Source: Astrobacterium formosum
GTDB taxonomy: Bacteria; Pseudomonadota; Alphaproteobacteria; Rhizobiales; Xanthobacteraceae
Length of the DNA: 64,000 bases
Direction: 5' to 3'
Assembly (NCBI GenBank): GCA_030848545.1
Contig: JAVDCA010000009.1
Coordinates: 146,555-210,554 of the forward strand
Positions 45,884 to 54,415 of the stretch are shown here, in pieces; within the stretch, counting starts at the first letter, position 1, and every line of letters starts with the position of its first letter. Below the pieces are notes generated by a model. It ran no database searches. It was given only the letters and a program-made list of their open reading frames with translations, and had not been told where the DNA came from. A program made the translations under genes and the position numbers.

Positions 45884-47434
45884 TCACTCCATCGCCTCCA
45901 CATGTCCCGCCTTGCCGCCGCCACCGCGGCGGCCGGTGCGGGAGGAGCCGACGACGAGGATCAGCGGCAGGGCGACGAGCGACAGCAGCATCAGCATCTT
46001 GAAGTCGTTCGAATAGGCGATCACCGCCGCCTGCTTGGTGACGATCGAGTCGAGCAGCGCCTGGCCGGCCTGGGTCGTCATGTCGATCACCGAGGCGACG
46101 TCGGGCATGGCGAGGGCGGCGGCAAACGGTGTCACGTGCTCGACCAGCTGGCTGTGCACCGCCGTCGTGGTGCGCGACAATTCGGCGATCATCACCGAGA
46201 TGCCGATCGACGAGAAGATGTTGCGCACGAGGGTCAGCATGGAAGTGCCGTCGGTTCGCAGATGCGCCGGCAGCGACATGAACGCCACCGTCGACAGCGG
46301 CACGAAGACGAGGCCGAGCCCGACACCCTGCACGATCGACACGATGGCGATGGTTCGCGCCTGGGTCTGGTCGGTGAAGCCGACCATCTGGTCGAGGGTC
46401 ACGGCCAAAAGGACGATGCCTAGTCCGATCAGCCAGCGCGCCTCCACATATTGCAACAGGCGGCCCACCACGATCATTGTGATGAGGGTGCCGATGCCGC
46501 GTGTGCCGAGCAGGACGCCGGCGTCGATCACCGGGTAGCCGAGAATGTTCTGCATGAACGGCGACACCAGCGCCATAGTGCCGAACAGCGCGATGCCGAT
46601 GAAGGCCATGAACAGGCAGCCGCCGGCGAAGTTGCGGTCGCGGAACAGTTCGAAGCGCACGAACGGATTGTCGGTGGTCAGGGTGTGGGCGAAGAAGAAA
46701 TAGAAGCCCGCGATGGAGATCACGAGCTCGGTGACGATCTCGGCGGAGTCGAACCAGCCGAGCTGTTCGCCGCGATCAAGCATGAGCTGCAGCGAGGCGA
46801 TGCCGACCGCAAGCGACAGGAAGCCGAACCAGTCGAAGCGGCGTTCGCTCTCGGTGTCGGTCTCGTCCATGAAGGCGAGCAGGCCGGCCACGGTGACGAT
46901 GCCGATCGGCAGGTTGATCAGGAACACCCAGTGCCAGGTGTAGGTTTCGGTCAGCCAGCCGCCCAGGGTCGGGCCCATGATGGGGCCCAGCATGACGCCC
47001 ATGCCCCAGATCGCCATGGCCTGCCCGCGTTCCTCGAGCGTGTAGGCGTCGAGCATCACCGACTGGGACAGCGGCACCAGGGCGGCGCCGAACGAGCCCT
47101 GCATCATGCGGAACAACACCATCTGCTCGATGTTCTGGGCGAGCGCGCACAGGAAGGACGCGCCGGTGAAGCCGGCGACGCAGACGATGAACAGCCGTTT
47201 GCGGCCGAACCGGCCGGCCATCCAGCCGATCGGCGCCGTCATGATGGCGGCGGCGACGATGTAGGAGGTCAGGACCCAGTTGACCTGGTCGAGGGAGGCC
47301 GACAGCGAGCCCTGCATGTAGGGCAGGGCGACATTGGCGATGGTGGTGTCGAGCGCCTGCATGATGGTGGCGCTCATGGCGCACACCGTGAGCGCCATCC
47401 GGCGCGGGCCTTGCAGGGGGTGTGGAGTGGTCAT
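45884..47434 (-). CDS. emrB: MFS efflux transporter, DHA2/EmrB family
   Basis: 516 aa, 14 transmembrane helices, drug-H+ antiporter. The N-terminal D1 motif LDTTIANVALPYMQG, motif A GWMAGRFGRKRLF and motif C GVMLGPIMGPTLGGWL are present. It works with the HlyD-type adaptor encoded just upstream and probably a TolC-like outer-membrane protein. It ends one base from the stop of the convergent DUF559 gene. Confidence 0.93.
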   Translation of the reverse strand: MTTPHPLQGPRRMALTVCAMSATIMQALDTTIANVALPYMQGSLSASLDQVNWVLTSYIVAAAIMTAPIGWMAGRFGRKRLFIVCVAGFTGASFLCALAQNIEQMVLFRMMQGSFGAALVPLSQSVMLDAYTLEERGQAMAIWGMGVMLGPIMGPTLGGWLTETYTWHWVFLINLPIGIVTVAGLLAFMDETDTESERRFDWFGFLSLAVGIASLQLMLDRGEQLGWFDSAEIVTELVISIAGFYFFFAHTLTTDNPFVRFELFRDRNFAGGCLFMAFIGIALFGTMALVSPFMQNILGYPVIDAGVLLGTRGIGTLITMIVVGRLLQYVEARWLIGLGIVLLAVTLDQMVGFTDQTQARTIAIVSIVQGVGLGLVFVPLSTVAFMSLPAHLRTDGTSMLTLVRNIFSSIGISVMIAELSRTTTAVHSQLVEHVTPFAAALAMPDVASVIDMTTQAGQALLDSIVTKQAAVIAYSNDFKMLMLLSLVALPLILVVGSSRTGRRGGGGKAGHVEAME

Positions 47435-47484
47435 GGGGGTCGTCTCGGTTTCGGTCTCCTCCCTCCTCCATTTGCTCGGCCTAC

Positions 47485-47585
47485 TCCCTCCCCCGCTTGC
47501 GGGGGAGGGTTGGGGAGGGGGTTCTTCTCTAGCTCTGTGTTCGCGAAGCCCCCTCCCTATCCCTCCCCCGCAAGCGGGGGAGGGG
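47485..47585. repeat. Palindromic repeat, ctccctcccccgc family, copy 3
   Basis: Same two-unit architecture as at 35081-35182 and 41545-41649: ctccctcccccgcttgcg... / ...cgcaagcgggggagg. It sits inside the efflux operon between emrA and emrB. Confidence 0.85.
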
Positions 47586-47611
47586 AGACTTTGGGGAGCT
47601 GTCGGCGCGTC

Positions 47612-48763
47612 TCATTTGCTCTCGCGGGCCGTCGCGGTGCTCGCCTGCGCGGTCGTCGGGGCGAGGCCCACCAGCGTCGTGAGCGAACGCCGGCGGCCGG
47701 TGTCGATCTCGACCGTGGCGCTCATGCCGGCGCGCAGGCGCCTCGTGTCGTCGTCCTTGTCGAATGCGATCCGCACCGGCACCCGCTGCACCACCTTGAC
47801 CCAGTTCCCCGACGCGTTCTGCGGCGGCAGGATGGCGAACTGGGCGCCGGTGCCGGGGCTGACCGAGGCGACGGTGCCGTGGAAGGTCTTGTCCGGAAAG
47901 GCGTCGACGTCGATGTCGACCTTCTGGCCGACCCTGAGCCAGGTGACGTCGGTCTCCTTCGGATTGGCGTCGACCCAGGGGGCGCCGTCGTCGACGACGG
48001 CGAGCACGGCGGTGCCGGCTGAAATGAAGCGGCCGAGCTGGATGTTGTCGACCTGGGTCGCGGTGCCGTCGATGGGGGCGCGCAGCGAAGTGTGGGCGAG
48101 GTCGCGGTCGGCCTGGTCGAGGGCGGCCTGTGCCTGCATGAAGGCCGGGAACTTTTCGATCGGCAGATCGGGATCGCCGGCGAGCTGGTTCAGGGTGGCT
48201 TCGCGCTGCTGGACCGCATACTGCAGTTGCAGTTGAGCGGAGACGACCGCTGCCGTCGCGGTGTCGACGTCGGCGGGCGTGGCGTTGCCGCGCGTCTGCA
48301 GTTCGCGCTTGCGGTCGAGATCGCGCTGCTTGATCGCCACTGTCTTGTCGGCGAGTTCGACGAGGGAAGACAGCGAGCCGTAGTCGGCCTTGAGCTTGGC
48401 GAAATCGGTGCGCACGCCGGCGAGCCTGGCGCGCGCCTGCGCCTGGGCGAGCTCGAAGGGCTTCGGGTCGATGCGGAAGAGCTCGGTGCCGGCGGCGACA
48501 TGCTCGCCCTCGCGCACGCTGACATGGTCGATCTTGCCCGACACGTCCGGTGTGATGAGGACCTTGTGGGCGCCCACATAGGCATTGTCGGTGGAGATGT
48601 AGCGCCCGCCCGCGAGATAGAAGCCGAGCCCCGCCACCACGGCGACGAGCGGTACAATAACGAGCAGGATCGTGCGCGCGCGGGCGCGCAGGCGTGCCTT
48701 GAGGGACAACGGAGCGGGGACCGGCGGCGCTTCGGGCAGAGTGTCGGGGCGGGGGTCAGGCAT
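47612..48763 (-). CDS. emrA: HlyD/EmrA family membrane fusion protein
   Basis: 383 aa periplasmic adaptor. One N-terminal anchor (about 31-52) precedes the barrel-sandwich half (YISTDNAYVGAHKVLITPDVSGKIDHV), a coiled-coil hairpin (about 115-205, rich in Ala, Gln and Asp/Lys heptads) and the second barrel half (LRAPIDGTATQVDNIQLGRFI). The combination with the 14-TM MFS transporter is the EmrAB type. Its start overlaps the end of the marR gene by 8 bp. Confidence 0.92.
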   Translation of the reverse strand: MPDPRPDTLPEAPPVPAPLSLKARLRARARTILLVIVPLVAVVAGLGFYLAGGRYISTDNAYVGAHKVLITPDVSGKIDHVSVREGEHVAAGTELFRIDPKPFELAQAQARARLAGVRTDFAKLKADYGSLSSLVELADKTVAIKQRDLDRKRELQTRGNATPADVDTATAAVVSAQLQLQYAVQQREATLNQLAGDPDLPIEKFPAFMQAQAALDQADRDLAHTSLRAPIDGTATQVDNIQLGRFISAGTAVLAVVDDGAPWVDANPKETDVTWLRVGQKVDIDVDAFPDKTFHGTVASVSPGTGAQFAILPPQNASGNWVKVVQRVPVRIAFDKDDDTRRLRAGMSATVEIDTGRRRSLTTLVGLAPTTAQASTATARESK

Positions 48764-49238
48764 GCAGTTTGTCGTCCTCCGCCGACGCGGAGGTCCTTTG
48801 TTCGATGAGTTGGCGGAGATTGTCCCGCATCAGGGTGAGATGGCCGATGGTGCGGGCGAGATCGGCGTCGTCGATGCCGGCGCAGACCGAAGCCATGAGG
48901 TCGTTGCCGATCGGCCAGAGGCGGTCGAGGATCGGCTTTGCGGCGGGCAGGAGATACAGGCGCTTGGCGCGGCGGTCGTCCGGATCGGGACGGCGCTCCA
49001 GGAGCTTTGCATCGCACAGCCGGTCAATCAGCCGGGTCAGGGTGATCGGCTGGATGTCGAGCATGTCGGCGAGTTCCGTCTGCTTGAGGCCCTCGAACCG
49101 CTCGACTTTGGAGAGTACCGCCCACTGGGCGCGCGTCATGCCGCACGGACGTACCGCATGGTCGGCCGAGGTCTTCATCATCCTGGCTACGTCATGGAGA
49201 AGAAAAGCGAATTCCCGCTGGGGCGGAAGCGTGCGCAT
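48756..49238 (-). CDS. MarR family transcriptional regulator
   Basis: 160 aa winged-helix regulator. Recognition region is LKQTELADMLDIQPITLTRLIDRLCDAKLLERRPDPDDRRAKRLYL, the standard MarR core with the DDRR wing. It leads the operon marR-emrA-emrB, so it most likely represses this efflux operon and its own gene and is released by a toxic ligand. No clear operator palindrome was identified upstream of 49238. Confidence 0.92.
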   Translation of the reverse strand: MRTLPPQREFAFLLHDVARMMKTSADHAVRPCGMTRAQWAVLSKVERFEGLKQTELADMLDIQPITLTRLIDRLCDAKLLERRPDPDDRRAKRLYLLPAAKPILDRLWPIGNDLMASVCAGIDDADLARTIGHLTLMRDNLRQLIEQRTSASAEDDKLHA

Positions 49239-49397
49239 GGCTGCAATCCTTAGCTAGGCGTAATATAAGCTGGCTTACTAAATTGCCCAGAGGGCGGCGG
49301 GTGATTTTTTCAAGCTCCGGTGGAGGGCGAGTCCAGGTTCCGGAACGTGGTGGCGCGCGGCGCCGTTGACGGCTATGTGCTCGTTCGAGGAGACGTC

Positions 49398-50330
49398 ATG
49401 ACCGACATCCTGATCGCCGATATCGGCGGGTCCACAACCCGGCTGGCACTGGCCGACCCCGGCGGCCGGCCGGACCACATCATCCGCTTCCAGAACGACG
49501 ACATCGCCGGCATCGAGGTCGCGATCGAGCAGTATCTGGCCGGACGGGCGGCGCGCCCGCGCCGGGCCGTGCTCGCCGCCGCCGGTCCGGTCGAGGGCGA
49601 GGAGATCGTCCTCACCAACCGCAACTGGCGTTTCCGCCGCGACACCCTGGCGCAAAGGTTCGGCTTCTCCCGCGTCGACGTCATCAACGACTTTCAGGCG
49701 GTCGCCTGGTCGCTGCCGAAGCTGCGGCCGGAAGAGCTCCTGGCGCTCGGCACGGCGACCGAGCCCGACACGGGCCCCAAGATCGCGCTCGGACCCGGCA
49801 CCGGCCTCGGCGTCTCGGCGCTGGTGCCGAACGGCAAGGATTGGATTGCGGTCGCAACCGAGGCTGGGCACATTTCGTTCGGGCCCGCCCATGAGGACGA
49901 GGTCGCGATCCTGAGGTCCGTGGGCGGCGGCTCGCTTGCGGTCTCGGCCGAGATGGCGGTGTCGGGCCGCGGGCTCGAGCGGCTCTATCACGCCATGAAC
50001 CCCGATCTGCCGGCGCAGCCGGCGCGCGGTGTCGTCGCCGCCGCGCAGGCGGGCGACCAGTCCGCGCTCGCCGTCATCGCCATGTTCGTGCGCCTGTTCG
50101 GCCGTTTCGCCGGCGACATCGCGCTCGCCTATCGGGCGAGCGGTGGCGTCTACATCGCCGGCGGCATCGCCCGCCGGTTCGGCGCTTTGTTCGACTCGGC
50201 CGTGTTCCGCTGCGCCTTCGAGGCGCATCCACCGTTCGAGACCTGGCTCGTGGGCGTGCCGACGTTTCTGGTCACCTACACCGAGCCGGGCCTGCTCGGC
50301 TGCGCGGCCTACGCCGAACGGGGCGAGTGA
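49398..50330 (+). CDS. glk: Glucokinase
   Basis: 310 aa ROK-less bacterial glucokinase (GlkA type). The phosphate-binding motif ADIGGSTTRLALADPGG is at the N-terminus, VINDFQAVAWSLP holds the catalytic Asp, and ALGPGTGLGVSAL and EAGHISFGP follow. GAGGAGAC precedes the ATG at 49398. The frame is open from 49320. It is convergent with the macrodomain gene (3-bp gap) and is not in an operon with carbohydrate genes. Confidence 0.93.
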   Translation: MTDILIADIGGSTTRLALADPGGRPDHIIRFQNDDIAGIEVAIEQYLAGRAARPRRAVLAAAGPVEGEEIVLTNRNWRFRRDTLAQRFGFSRVDVINDFQAVAWSLPKLRPEELLALGTATEPDTGPKIALGPGTGLGVSALVPNGKDWIAVATEAGHISFGPAHEDEVAILRSVGGGSLAVSAEMAVSGRGLERLYHAMNPDLPAQPARGVVAAAQAGDQSALAVIAMFVRLFGRFAGDIALAYRASGGVYIAGGIARRFGALFDSAVFRCAFEAHPPFETWLVGVPTFLVTYTEPGLLGCAAYAERGE

Positions 50331-50333
50331 GGG

Positions 50334-50885
50334 TCAGGCGAGCCCGAGCTCCGCGAAGGCGGCGCGATGATGCGCCGCCGCTGGTTCGGCAAAGCAGCAG
50401 AATGTCACCGTCGTGATGCCGCGCGGCGCCGCGGTGATCTCGGCGACGACGGTGCCGACCGCGATCCTGGCGGCACGATCGGCCGGAAAGCCGTAGACCC
50501 CCGTCGAGATGGCCGAAAAGGCGATGCTTTGCAGCCCTCCGTCCGCTGTGAGTGCCAGCGCCGTGCGGTAGCAGGAGGCGAGGAGATCGCCCTCGCCGCG
50601 GTTGCCGCCGTGCCACACCGGGCCGACCGCATGGATGACGTGCTTCGCGGGCAGCCGGTAGCCTCGGGTGATCTTGGCGGAACCGGTCGCGCAGCCGCCC
50701 AACGTACGGCACTCGGCCTTGAGTTCTGGACCGGCGGCGCGATGGATGGCGCCGTCGACGCCGCCGCCGCCCAGGAGCGAGGTGTTGGCGGCGTTGACGA
50801 TGGCGTCGACGTGAAGCGTCGTGATGTCGGCAAGGACGATGTCGAGCCGGGTGGGCCCCACCTGGGTAATTGCGGTCGGCGTCAT
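50334..50885 (-). CDS. Macrodomain protein, O-acetyl-ADP-ribose deacetylase type
   Basis: 183 aa. The macrodomain core is complete: [51 protein letters not shown] and [19 protein letters not shown]. It removes ADP-ribose-linked acetyl or ADP-ribosyl groups (MacroD-like class). The start MTPTAITQ at 50885 is 4 bp after the LysE stop, so the two genes are probably one transcript. Confidence 0.92.
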   Translation of the reverse strand: MTPTAITQVGPTRLDIVLADITTLHVDAIVNAANTSLLGGGGVDGAIHRAAGPELKAECRTLGGCATGSAKITRGYRLPAKHVIHAVGPVWHGGNRGEGDLLASCYRTALALTADGGLQSIAFSAISTGVYGFPADRAARIAVGTVVAEITAAPRGITTVTFCCFAEPAAAHHRAAFAELGLA

Positions 50886-50889
50886 GGCG

Positions 50890-51504
50890 TCACCGGCTGC
50901 GCGCAAAGGCGAGCCATAGGCCGCCGCCGATGATGAAGGCGCCGCCGCAGCGGGTCATGAGCTGGGTGCGGCGGCCGGTCATGAGGGTGCGGGCGCGTCC
51001 GGCGAGCAACGCATAGCTCGCGTCGCCCAGGCCGGCGATGATGAGGAAGGTCACTCCCATGATGGCGATCTGGGTCGGCTTGTCGCCGCCGGGGTCGAGG
51101 AACTGGGGCAGGAAGGCGCTGAAGAAGGCGAGCGTCTTGGGATTGCTGATGGCGACCAGGAAACCCTGCAGGGCGAAGCCGCCGTGAGGCGCCGCGGCGG
51201 TTGCCATCGCGCTGTCCACGACCGGTGTGCGCAGCATCTTGATGCCGAGCCAGATCAGATAGGCGGCGCCGACGAAGCGCAGGACCTCGAACCAGTGCCC
51301 CATCGCCTCCATGAAAGAGGTCAGCCCGATGCCGACGGCGATCAGGGCGAGAACGAGGCCGCACTGCGAGCCCGCGATCGTGGTGAGCCCGGCGCGCACG
51401 CCATGGCTCAGGCTGTTGGCGACGAACAGCGTCACCGAGGGCCCCGGAATCGCGACCAGGACGAGCGAGGCGAGCACGTAGGCGAGGAAGTTTTCGAGGG
51501 GCAT
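50890..51504 (-). CDS. LysE family amino-acid exporter
   Basis: 204 aa, six helices. N-terminal [21 protein letters not shown] with Gly-Pro-Ser is the LysE/RhtB signature, followed by [16 protein letters not shown] and [20 protein letters not shown]. It probably exports an amino acid or homoserine lactone-like compound. It precedes the macrodomain gene. The patatin gene lies 56 bp upstream on the same strand, so all three may be transcribed together. Confidence 0.92.
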   Translation of the reverse strand: MPLENFLAYVLASLVLVAIPGPSVTLFVANSLSHGVRAGLTTIAGSQCGLVLALIAVGIGLTSFMEAMGHWFEVLRFVGAAYLIWLGIKMLRTPVVDSAMATAAAPHGGFALQGFLVAISNPKTLAFFSAFLPQFLDPGGDKPTQIAIMGVTFLIIAGLGDASYALLAGRARTLMTGRRTQLMTRCGGAFIIGGGLWLAFARSR

Positions 51505-51560
51505 GGGAATGACCGGGTGAAGGGCGATACGGTCATTCTAGCGCAGATGCCGGCCTGGCC

Positions 51561-52682
51561 CTACCCCCACTCGGCCTTCACTTCCGCGGCGAGGTCGACG
51601 GTCGAGCGCACCCCGATATCGTCGAAATGGGCGTCGAGGAAGCGCCGCGTCGCCCGCTTGCCGTTCGTGCGCAGCATCTCGAAGAACTCGTAGTCGGTAT
51701 TGAGCCGGCTCGCCGCGTTGAGCTTCTTGGACGAGCCTTCGAGGACGATGCGGTGGACCTTGATGCGGCGGTATTCGCCCTCGCCGGTGCCGTGCGGCAG
51801 CCGGCCCTGGTCGATCAGCCGGCCGACGAAATTGATCGCCCGCAGTTCGGCGATCAGCGAGGAGTTGAAGGTGATCTCGTTGACCCGCCCCATGATCTCC
51901 TGGCTCGACTTGGGCGTGCCGCGCCGCTCCAGCGGATTGATCTGGACGATCAGCACGTCCTCGCTCTCGGTCCTCTGGTAGAACGGGAACAGGACCGGGT
52001 TGCCCATGTAGCCGCCGTCCCAGTAGGGCACGCCGTCGATCTCGACCGCCTGGAACAGGAGCGGCAGGCAGGCCGACGCCATCACCACGTCGGCGGTGAT
52101 GTTCTCGCGCCGGAAGACGCGTACGCGCCCCGAGCGCACATTGGTGGCCGAGATGAACAGGTTGAGCCCCTCGGTCTCGCGCAGCGCCTTGAAGTCGACG
52201 AAGCTCTCGATCAGGTCCCGGAGCGGATTGATGTTCAAGGGATTGAACTGGTAGGGCGAGAAGTAGCGCGAGAACACCTGCATCCATTGCTGCACCGGTG
52301 AGCCGCCGGTGGGCAGGAACGAAAACAGCCGCTCCATCACGGCACGCTGCAGCGGCGGCAGGTTGCCGCCCAGGGAGGCCGCGCGCCAGAACTCGGCGAG
52401 GCGCTTCCTCGCCTCCTCGGGTCCGCCATGGGCGAGGCCGTGGGCGAGGATGACGGCGTTCATGGCTCCCGCCGAGGTGCCGGAAATCCCTTCGACGGCG
52501 AGGCGCCCGTCGTCGAGCAACTGGTCGATCACCCCCCAGGTGAAGGCGCCGTGGGCGCCGCCGCCCTGCAGGGCGAGGTTGATCTTCTTGCGGCTGCCTT
52601 CCGGCACGTAGCGCTTGCTTCCTTCGGCGGGTGCGCCGCCGCCCAACACTCGGCGGGGATCGAGGAGCTTGGACAGTTTCAT
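51561..52682 (-). CDS. Patatin-like phospholipase
   Basis: 373 aa. The patatin catalytic parts are LALQGGGAHGAFTWGV (oxyanion Gly-rich loop), GISGTSAGAMNAVI (nucleophile Ser in GTSAG) and YWDGGYMGNPVLF (catalytic Asp in DGG). The Ser-Asp dyad is intact. A cytoplasmic or membrane-associated lipid acyl hydrolase is expected. The ATG at 52682 (MKLSKLLDP) is preferred over 52697. No transport signal is visible. Confidence 0.92.
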   Translation of the reverse strand: MKLSKLLDPRRVLGGGAPAEGSKRYVPEGSRKKINLALQGGGAHGAFTWGVIDQLLDDGRLAVEGISGTSAGAMNAVILAHGLAHGGPEEARKRLAEFWRAASLGGNLPPLQRAVMERLFSFLPTGGSPVQQWMQVFSRYFSPYQFNPLNINPLRDLIESFVDFKALRETEGLNLFISATNVRSGRVRVFRRENITADVVMASACLPLLFQAVEIDGVPYWDGGYMGNPVLFPFYQRTESEDVLIVQINPLERRGTPKSSQEIMGRVNEITFNSSLIAELRAINFVGRLIDQGRLPHGTGEGEYRRIKVHRIVLEGSSKKLNAASRLNTDYEFFEMLRTNGKRATRRFLDAHFDDIGVRSTVDLAAEVKAEWG

Positions 52683-52702
52683 GTCGGCGCCTGCCATTCA
52701 TT

Positions 52703-52788
52703 CGTCATTGCGAGGAGGCGAAGCCGACGAAGCAATCCAGGAGTCCCGAAAGAAAGAACTGGATTGCATCGCTTCGCTCGCAATGACG
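52703..52788. repeat. Dispersed palindromic repeat (cgtcattgcgag type)
   Basis: cgtcattgcgaggaggcgaag followed by gaagcaatccag, mirrored by ctggattgc and gcttcgctcgcaatgacg. Related copies or halves at 44328-44366 and 15238-15286. This type is known as a common intergenic repeat in Bradyrhizobium-like genomes. Confidence 0.8.
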
Positions 52789-52809
52789 GCGGCAAGTATG
52801 GCGTCCGCG

Positions 52810-53592
52810 TCACTGCGCCGTCCAGCCGCCGTCGATGGACAGGTTGGCGCCGGTGATCTGCGCCGCCGCGTCCGTGCACAGATAGCAGGCCAGCGAACCC
52901 ACCTGCTCGATGGAGATGAACTGCTTGGTGGGCTGCGCCGCCAGGATGACGTCGCGCTTGACCTGTTCCTCGCTCATGTGCCGGGTCTTCATCTGGTCGG
53001 GAATCTGCTTGGCGACCAGCGGTGTGAGGACATAGCCGGGGCTGATGCAGTTGACCGTGATGCCGGACGTGGCGAGTTCGAGGGCGACCGTCTTGGTCAA
53101 GCCGGCGAGCCCGTGCTTGGCCGCCACGTAAGCCGCCTTGAAGGGCGAGGCGACCAGGGAATGCGCCGACGCCGTGTTGATGATGCGCCCCCAGCCACGG
53201 CGCTTCATGCCCGGCACGGCGGTGCGGATGGCATGGAACGCCGAGGTCAGGTTGATGGCGATGATCTGGTCCCATTTGTCGACCGGAAAGTCCTCGATGG
53301 CAGCGACGTGCTGGATGCCCGCATTGTTGACCAGGATGTCGACCGAACCGAACGTCGTCTCCGCGGTGGTGATCATGCCGGCGATCTCGTCCGGTTTCGT
53401 CATGTCGGCCGCCGAATAGGTCGCCTTGACGCCGAAATCCTTGGCGATCGCGCCGCGCTCGCGCTCGATTTCCGCCGCCTCGCCGAATCCGTTGAGGACG
53501 ATCTGCGCTCCCCGCGCCGCCAAGGCCCGGGCGATCCCAAGCCCGATGCCGGAGGTGGAGCCGGTGACGACGGCGGTCTTTCCCTGGAACAT
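52810..53592 (-). CDS. bdhA: 3-hydroxybutyrate dehydrogenase
   Basis: 260 aa SDR enzyme oxidising (R)-3-hydroxybutyrate to acetoacetate. The cofactor motif TGSTSGIGLGIA, the NNAGIQHVAAIEDFPVDKWD block with the substrate-binding His, SAHSLVASPFKAAYVAAKHG (Ser and Tyr-x-x-x-Lys), and the end LSIDGGWTAQ match BdhA almost completely, including its length. GGGAGGAAG is placed correctly before the ATG at 53592. It works on the product of PhaZ (8683-10041). A TTGC-ATT-GCAA palindrome upstream may be a PhaR/AniA-type operator. Confidence 0.95.
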   Translation of the reverse strand: MFQGKTAVVTGSTSGIGLGIARALAARGAQIVLNGFGEAAEIERERGAIAKDFGVKATYSAADMTKPDEIAGMITTAETTFGSVDILVNNAGIQHVAAIEDFPVDKWDQIIAINLTSAFHAIRTAVPGMKRRGWGRIINTASAHSLVASPFKAAYVAAKHGLAGLTKTVALELATSGITVNCISPGYVLTPLVAKQIPDQMKTRHMSEEQVKRDVILAAQPTKQFISIEQVGSLACYLCTDAAAQITGANLSIDGGWTAQ

Positions 53593-53643
53593 GGCTTCCT
53601 CCCTCGGCGTGCGTTTCTGGGTCAGGGAACCTGGGCGTCCCCC

Positions 53644-53663
53644 ATATTGCATTGCAACAATAT
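53644..53663. promoter_or_regulatory. Palindrome upstream of bdhA, possible PhaR operator
   Basis: atattg...caatat encloses ttgcattgcaa (53647-53657). TTGC-N3-GCAA resembles the TGC-rich palindromes bound by PhaR-type regulators of PHB metabolism in Alphaproteobacteria. It is 52 bp before the bdhA start. The match is by eye, and the same gap also serves zur. Confidence 0.5.
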
Positions 53664-53778
53664 AGGTTTCGAGGTATGGCATGTCCATGGCTGGCGGAAA
53701 TCCCTCGATTTCGACCTTCGCGCCATGTCGTGCCTTGACTGCCTCGCAATCGCGGGCTTTTGTGGCTAGATATGCGTC

Positions 53779-54252
53779 ATGGATACCGTCCTCCCCGCGC
53801 CCGGTCACGACCACGTCCGCTGTGCTGCCGAGACCCTCAGCCACGCCGAAGCCCACTGTGCGGCCCGGGGCGAGCGCCTGACTGCCATGCGCCGGCGCGT
53901 GCTCGAAGTGCTGGCCGCAAGCCATCGGCCGCTCGGCGCCTACGAGATCATGGAACGGGTCGGCGGCGAGCACCGGCCGGCCCCCATCACGGTCTATCGC
54001 GCTCTCGATTTTCTGCGTGCCGCCGGCCTCGTCCACCGAATCGAAAGCCGCAATGCCTTCCTGGCCTGCACCCACAACCACGGTGACGACCCCTTGGTGG
54101 TGTTCCTGATCTGCGAGACCTGCGGGGCCGTCGACGAGCTGCCGGCCGGCCCGCTCGCCTCCGCCCTCGCCGCCGCCGCCCGCGAGGCCGGGTTCACGCC
54201 GCGCCTGTCGGTCATCGAGGTGACCGGCACCTGCGCGAACTGCCGGAGCTGA
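53779..54252 (+). CDS. zur: Zinc uptake regulator, Fur family
   Basis: 157 aa. The winged helix is GAYEIMERVGGEHRPAPITVYRALDFLRAAGLVHRIES, followed by the sensor region CTHNHGDDPLVVFLICETCGAVDEL and the C-terminal CANC. The two CxxC pairs (CETC and CANC) form the structural zinc site and NAFLACTHNH is the Zur-type sensory segment; this favours Zur over Fur or Irr. It acts on zinc uptake genes, which are absent here. It is divergent from bdhA. Confidence 0.93.
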   Translation: MDTVLPAPGHDHVRCAAETLSHAEAHCAARGERLTAMRRRVLEVLAASHRPLGAYEIMERVGGEHRPAPITVYRALDFLRAAGLVHRIESRNAFLACTHNHGDDPLVVFLICETCGAVDELPAGPLASALAAAAREAGFTPRLSVIEVTGTCANCRS

Positions 54253-54415
54253 GGTGCCCGGCGCCGGCGTCCGGCATGGCTGTCATCAGGTCCCCGCAGT
54301 CGGTTGCGCGGGGACAAATTTCTGTCGTGATATCAGGCCTATGCTGGCCATGCGTTGACGGGGAGCCTGCCGGCATGGCACCGCTGTCCGGACCTTTTTA
54401 GGAGCTTGAGACCAA

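Noticed and set aside
35081..47585. CRISPR array formed by the repeated palindromes
   Set aside because: The copies are several kilobases apart, with genes between them, and are not regularly spaced with unique spacers.
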